DNA of 43,734 nt from an uncultured Paracoccaceae bacterium (lineage in GTDB: Bacteria; Pseudomonadota; Alphaproteobacteria; Rhodobacterales; Rhodobacteraceae): positions 1 to 43,734 of the forward strand of contig CALDUK010000044.1 in NCBI GenBank assembly GCA_937924905.1. The letters are read 5' to 3'. Of this stretch, positions 41,092-43,734 are shown one piece after another. A program made the translations under genes and the position numbers. Under the pieces are notes generated by a model that was not told where the DNA came from, did no database searches, and worked only from the letters and a program-made list of their open reading frames with translations. The number at the start of each line of letters is the position of its first letter. Position 1 is the first letter of the stretch.

Positions 41092-42729
41092 ATGATGCAG
41101 AACCAATGCGCCGGGCTTCAAGAGTGGTTTGACACGCTGGGATTTCTGTCGATTTTCTTCGATATTTCATGTGGTTTCGTCATTCTGTTCAACGACCCGT
41201 TCGCGCTTTTGTTTGTGGTTCTTGCCGCGTTTGTCGGCATCATCTTCGGCGCCTTGCCCGGTCTGACGGCTGCGGCTGCGATTGCGATGATGTTGCCCAT
41301 TCTGATTGCCTATAACGACGAAATTGGTGGTCTGGCGGGCCTGGCGTTCTTGTACGTCATCGGCAAATCCGGGCGATATGGCGGGTCTATCGCGGCGATT
41401 TTGTTCAACACGCCAGGTACCGCGGCCTCGGCGGCGACGATGCAAGACGGCTATCCGATGACCCAAAAGGGACAAGCGGGCAAAGCCTTGAAAACGGCGA
41501 CGGTGTCATCAGCCTATGGCGACTATTTCGGCGAGATCATTCTGATTTTCGGCGCCGTCACGATTGCAGCTTTTACCCGTCAATTCGGCCCGCCCGAGAA
41601 TTTTGCGATCTATCTGATGGCCTTTGTCGTCATTGGGTCGGTCGTGTCGGACAGCATCATCAAAGGCATTCTGTCGACGCTTTTCGGTGCCATGGTCGGC
41701 CTGATCGGCGAAGACATCATCACCGGTCAGTTCAAGATGACCATGGGGATCGACGAACTGGAATCGGGCATGGCGCTGGTGCCCTTGCTGATCGGCGTTT
41801 TCGTTATTTCAGAAGTGATTATTCAGGCCGAAAAGGCCGCCAAAGTGAACATGATCGATCTGGCCCCGGACAAAGTGGATGACCCACAGGCGCATTATTT
41901 CACATGGGCCGAATTCAAACGCTGTATTCCGCTGATGTTCCGGTCTTCGATCTATGGATCGCTGATCGGGATGATGCCGGGGCTTGGGTCGTCGGTCGCC
42001 TGTTTCGTGGCTTACGGCGAAGAAAAGCGGCGCGCGAAGAACAAGCATGAATGGGGCACGGGCGTGGTCGAAGGCATTGCCGCGCCTGAAAGTGCGAACA
42101 ACGCTGTGTCCGGCCCGTCAATGATCCCGCTTTTGACGCTGGGCATCCCGGGGTCGACCATTGCGGCGGTTTTGATTGGCATGTTCCTGGTCAACGGTCT
42201 GCAACCAGGGCCGACGATTTTTGCGGACGAACCACCCCTGTTCATGGGCGGGCAGTTGATCAGCCCGCGCGAGTTTATCTTTGGCATCTTTGCCGCCGGT
42301 CTGATTGGCATCGCGGCCTATGCCCTGATCGGCTATTTCGCGGCGCCCTTGGTGGGGCGGGCGATCGCGCTTTTGCCGACGCAATACCTGTACCCGTTCA
42401 TCTTTATGACCGCGCTTGCGGCAAGTTATTCGTCGCGCGCGTCGATCTGGGACGTAGGCTTTGCGCTTTTGTTCGGGGTCATCGGCTATGCAATGCGGCG
42501 CACGAATTTTTCGGCCGCCGCTTTCATTATCGCCTTTGTGCTGACGTCCAGCATGGAAGAAGCGTTCAGGCAATCGATGATCATCTCAGACAAAGGGTTC
42601 TTTGTATTCACCAGCTTCGAATATCAGGGCAAGTTTTCCTATGCGCCGATCTTCCTGATCATCGGGGCGGCTGTGGTGATCTTCCGCGCTTGGTCATCCT
42701 ATCGCGCCAAGAAAGAAGCCGAGGCCTGA
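41092..42729 (+). CDS. tctA: TTT transporter large permease subunit (TctA family)
   Basis: A 545-residue inner-membrane protein with about 11-12 hydrophobic helices in two inverted halves. The family signature GALPGLTAAAAIAMMLPI begins near residue 53 and a second copy-like block MMPGLGSSVACFVAYGEEKR near 296. Others are GKSGRYGGSIAAILFNTPGTAAS, PESANNAVSGPSMIPLLTLGIPGS and GQLISPREFIFGIF. It carries substrate delivered by TctC, driven by an ion gradient. Either of two consecutive ATG codons (41092 or 41095) may be the start, directly after the tctB TAA. An AbrB-family gene follows after nine bases, implying cotranscription. Confidence 0.92.
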   Translation: MMQNQCAGLQEWFDTLGFLSIFFDISCGFVILFNDPFALLFVVLAAFVGIIFGALPGLTAAAAIAMMLPILIAYNDEIGGLAGLAFLYVIGKSGRYGGSIAAILFNTPGTAASAATMQDGYPMTQKGQAGKALKTATVSSAYGDYFGEIILIFGAVTIAAFTRQFGPPENFAIYLMAFVVIGSVVSDSIIKGILSTLFGAMVGLIGEDIITGQFKMTMGIDELESGMALVPLLIGVFVISEVIIQAEKAAKVNMIDLAPDKVDDPQAHYFTWAEFKRCIPLMFRSSIYGSLIGMMPGLGSSVACFVAYGEEKRRAKNKHEWGTGVVEGIAAPESANNAVSGPSMIPLLTLGIPGSTIAAVLIGMFLVNGLQPGPTIFADEPPLFMGGQLISPREFIFGIFAAGLIGIAAYALIGYFAAPLVGRAIALLPTQYLYPFIFMTALAASYSSRASIWDVGFALLFGVIGYAMRRTNFSAAAFIIAFVLTSSMEEAFRQSMIISDKGFFVFTSFEYQGKFSYAPIFLIIGAAVVIFRAWSSYRAKKEAEA

Positions 42730-42738
42730 GCCCGCCCC

Positions 42739-43734
42739 ATGGATCTTCGATACATTCCCATCTTTGCATTCGGGTTTGTCGGAGGTCTGATCGCCTATCT
42801 GCTGGGCGCGCCCATGCCATTTATGATGGGCGGCATTTTCGCGACGGCGTCTTTCGTCTTGTGGTACGAACGCGGCGCAGCGCGGTTGCCCAAACTATCG
42901 CGCTGGGTGCGGCTGGTGTCGATGTCTATGATCGGCACAATGATCGGGTCCAGCTTTTCGCCGGACCTGTTGCAAATCCTGCCGCAGTTTTGGCTGTCTG
43001 CCCTTGCATTGGTGCCGTTCATTCTGCTGGCCCATGCCGGCAGCTATGCGATTATGCGGGGGCTGGGGCGGTATTCGCGGCTGGATGCCTATTTTGCATC
43101 GCTGCCAGGCGGCATTATCGACAGCGCCGCTTTGGCCGAAGAAGCAGGTGCCGATCTGCGGGTTGTGACAACGCAGCATTTCATCCGGATCATCATTGTC
43201 GTTGCAACGGTGCCGTTTCTGTTTCAGATCGTGCAGGGCGAAGCGGTGGGGTCTGCGGCCGGCCTGACGTTTGCGGCCGCTGATTATGACCTGACCGACA
43301 TCGCCTTGATCGTTGCGATTGCGATGGTCGGGTTGGTGGTAGGGCGCGCTGCGCGCTTGCCGGTTTCGCATATGCTGGGCCCGCTGCTGTTAGCGCTTGG
43401 CCTGTCTGTCACAGGCGTCGTTGATTTGAATGTGCCGGAATGGCTGACCCACCTGGCGCAGTTTCTTGTCGGCACCGCTTTGGGCGCGCAGTTTTCGGGC
43501 GTGTCGCGCCGGTTGTTGGCGCGCGGACTGGGCATTGGGTTGATCGTAGGGGTCTATATGCTGACCCTTGGCGCCAGTATTGCGCTTTTGCTGGTGCCGC
43601 ATGTGCCGGCCAGTTTCCCGCCCTTGTTCATCAGTTTTGCAGCGGGTGGGCTGGCCGAAATGAGCCTGATTGCCTTGTCGCTCAACTTTAACCCGGTTGT
43701 CGTGGCGCTGCACCACCTGCTGCGCATTCTGATG
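42739..43734 (+). CDS. AbrB-family membrane protein (partial; runs off the window)
   Basis: The frame from ATG 42739 stays open for 332 codons to the window end, so only a short C terminus is probably missing (family length about 350-370). It encodes roughly ten hydrophobic helices in two halves: GAPMPFMMGGIFATASFVLWY in the first (21 residues, abbreviated: GAPMPFMMGG), LPGGIIDSAALAEEAG near residue 125, then RLPVSHMLGPLLLALGLS and AAGGLAEMSLIALSLNFNP in the second. This is the 'ammonia monooxygenase/AbrB' membrane family (PF05145 type), distinct from the DNA-binding AbrB of Bacillus. Its role is unsettled; it is often seen beside TTT transporter genes as I recall. Nine bases after the tctA stop, it probably belongs to the same operon. 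Confidence 0.82.
   Translation, partial: MDLRYIPIFAFGFVGGLIAYLLGAPMPFMMGGIFATASFVLWYERGAARLPKLSRWVRLVSMSMIGTMIGSSFSPDLLQILPQFWLSALALVPFILLAHAGSYAIMRGLGRYSRLDAYFASLPGGIIDSAALAEEAGADLRVVTTQHFIRIIIVVATVPFLFQIVQGEAVGSAAGLTFAAADYDLTDIALIVAIAMVGLVVGRAARLPVSHMLGPLLLALGLSVTGVVDLNVPEWLTHLAQFLVGTALGAQFSGVSRRLLARGLGIGLIVGVYMLTLGASIALLLVPHVPASFPPLFISFAAGGLAEMSLIALSLNFNPVVVALHHLLRILM

Noticed and set aside
42690..43283. A 197-codon plus-strand frame at the right end
   Set aside because: It is out of frame with the AbrB-family gene that fills the same bases and has a convincing membrane-protein sequence; the shadow is Arg/Cys rich.
1..43734. Avoidance of BamHI/BglII-type sites as support for the restriction system
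   Set aside because: GGATCC and AGATCT both occur several times by eye (for example near 1379, 15206 and 358), so no depletion is evident; methylation would protect them anyway.

Overview
The window reads as chromosomal DNA of an alphaproteobacterium, most likely a member of the Rhodobacterales (Roseobacter group). This rests on moderately high GC, dense ATGA/GTGA start-stop overlaps, a methylmalonyl-CoA epimerase followed by a DUF1467 gene, an alphaproteobacterial-type AspRS with an RDHGG loop, a GAAC-N7-GAAC SOS box, and a tripartite tricarboxylate (TTT) transporter beside CoA-linked catabolic genes. I see no insertion sequence, prophage, CRISPR array, rRNA or tRNA gene. Both ends cut a gene: pyruvate carboxylase on the left and an AbrB-family membrane protein on the right. 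|| Layout. 1-2.7 kb: the 3' end of pyc, a convergent FMN-dependent alpha-hydroxy-acid dehydrogenase, and a single-domain BLUF protein whose photoactive tyrosine is a phenylalanine. 2.7-8.5 kb: uvrD helicase behind an SOS box, convergent with carB. 8.6-14.4 kb: an Aur1-like PAP2 membrane protein; an overlapping trio aspS / GNAT acetyltransferase / BglII-BstYI-family restriction endonuclease; then, on the other strand, a periplasmic L,D-transpeptidase and an MT-A70 adenine methyltransferase that could be the partner of the endonuclease. 14.5-19.9 kb: a receiver-domain regulator, mce-DUF1467, and a minus-strand set (EI24 membrane protein, nitroreductase, class II histone-deacetylase-like hydrolase, a three-cluster Fe-S/CDGSH protein, and ogt). 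19.9-32.8 kb: ileS, a membrane diguanylate cyclase, hemF with a PpsR/CrtJ-like operator, PBP1A, truA, a two-component pair whose regulator lacks the invariant receiver lysine, trpA and ychF. || 32.8-43.7 kb is a catabolic locus. Six minus-strand genes encode a CaiB-type CoA-transferase, an NTF2-like protein, an acyl-CoA dehydrogenase, an NDP-forming acyl-CoA synthetase, a CaiD-like carnitinyl-CoA dehydratase, and a beta-keto-acid cleavage enzyme (BKACE) resembling dehydrocarnitine cleavage enzymes. Divergent from them is a TTT transporter operon (tctC, an internal terminator, tctB, tctA) followed by an AbrB-family permease. I infer import and CoA-dependent breakdown of gamma-butyrobetaine, crotonobetaine, carnitine or a close analogue. 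The pairing of a carnitine-type enzyme set with a TTT transporter, rather than a BCCT or ABC carrier, is the most novel-looking system here. || The candidate restriction-modification pair, the altered BLUF and response-regulator residues, and several RNA or operator structures are the other points of interest. Family assignments come from motifs and from memory of family sequences; no database search was run.
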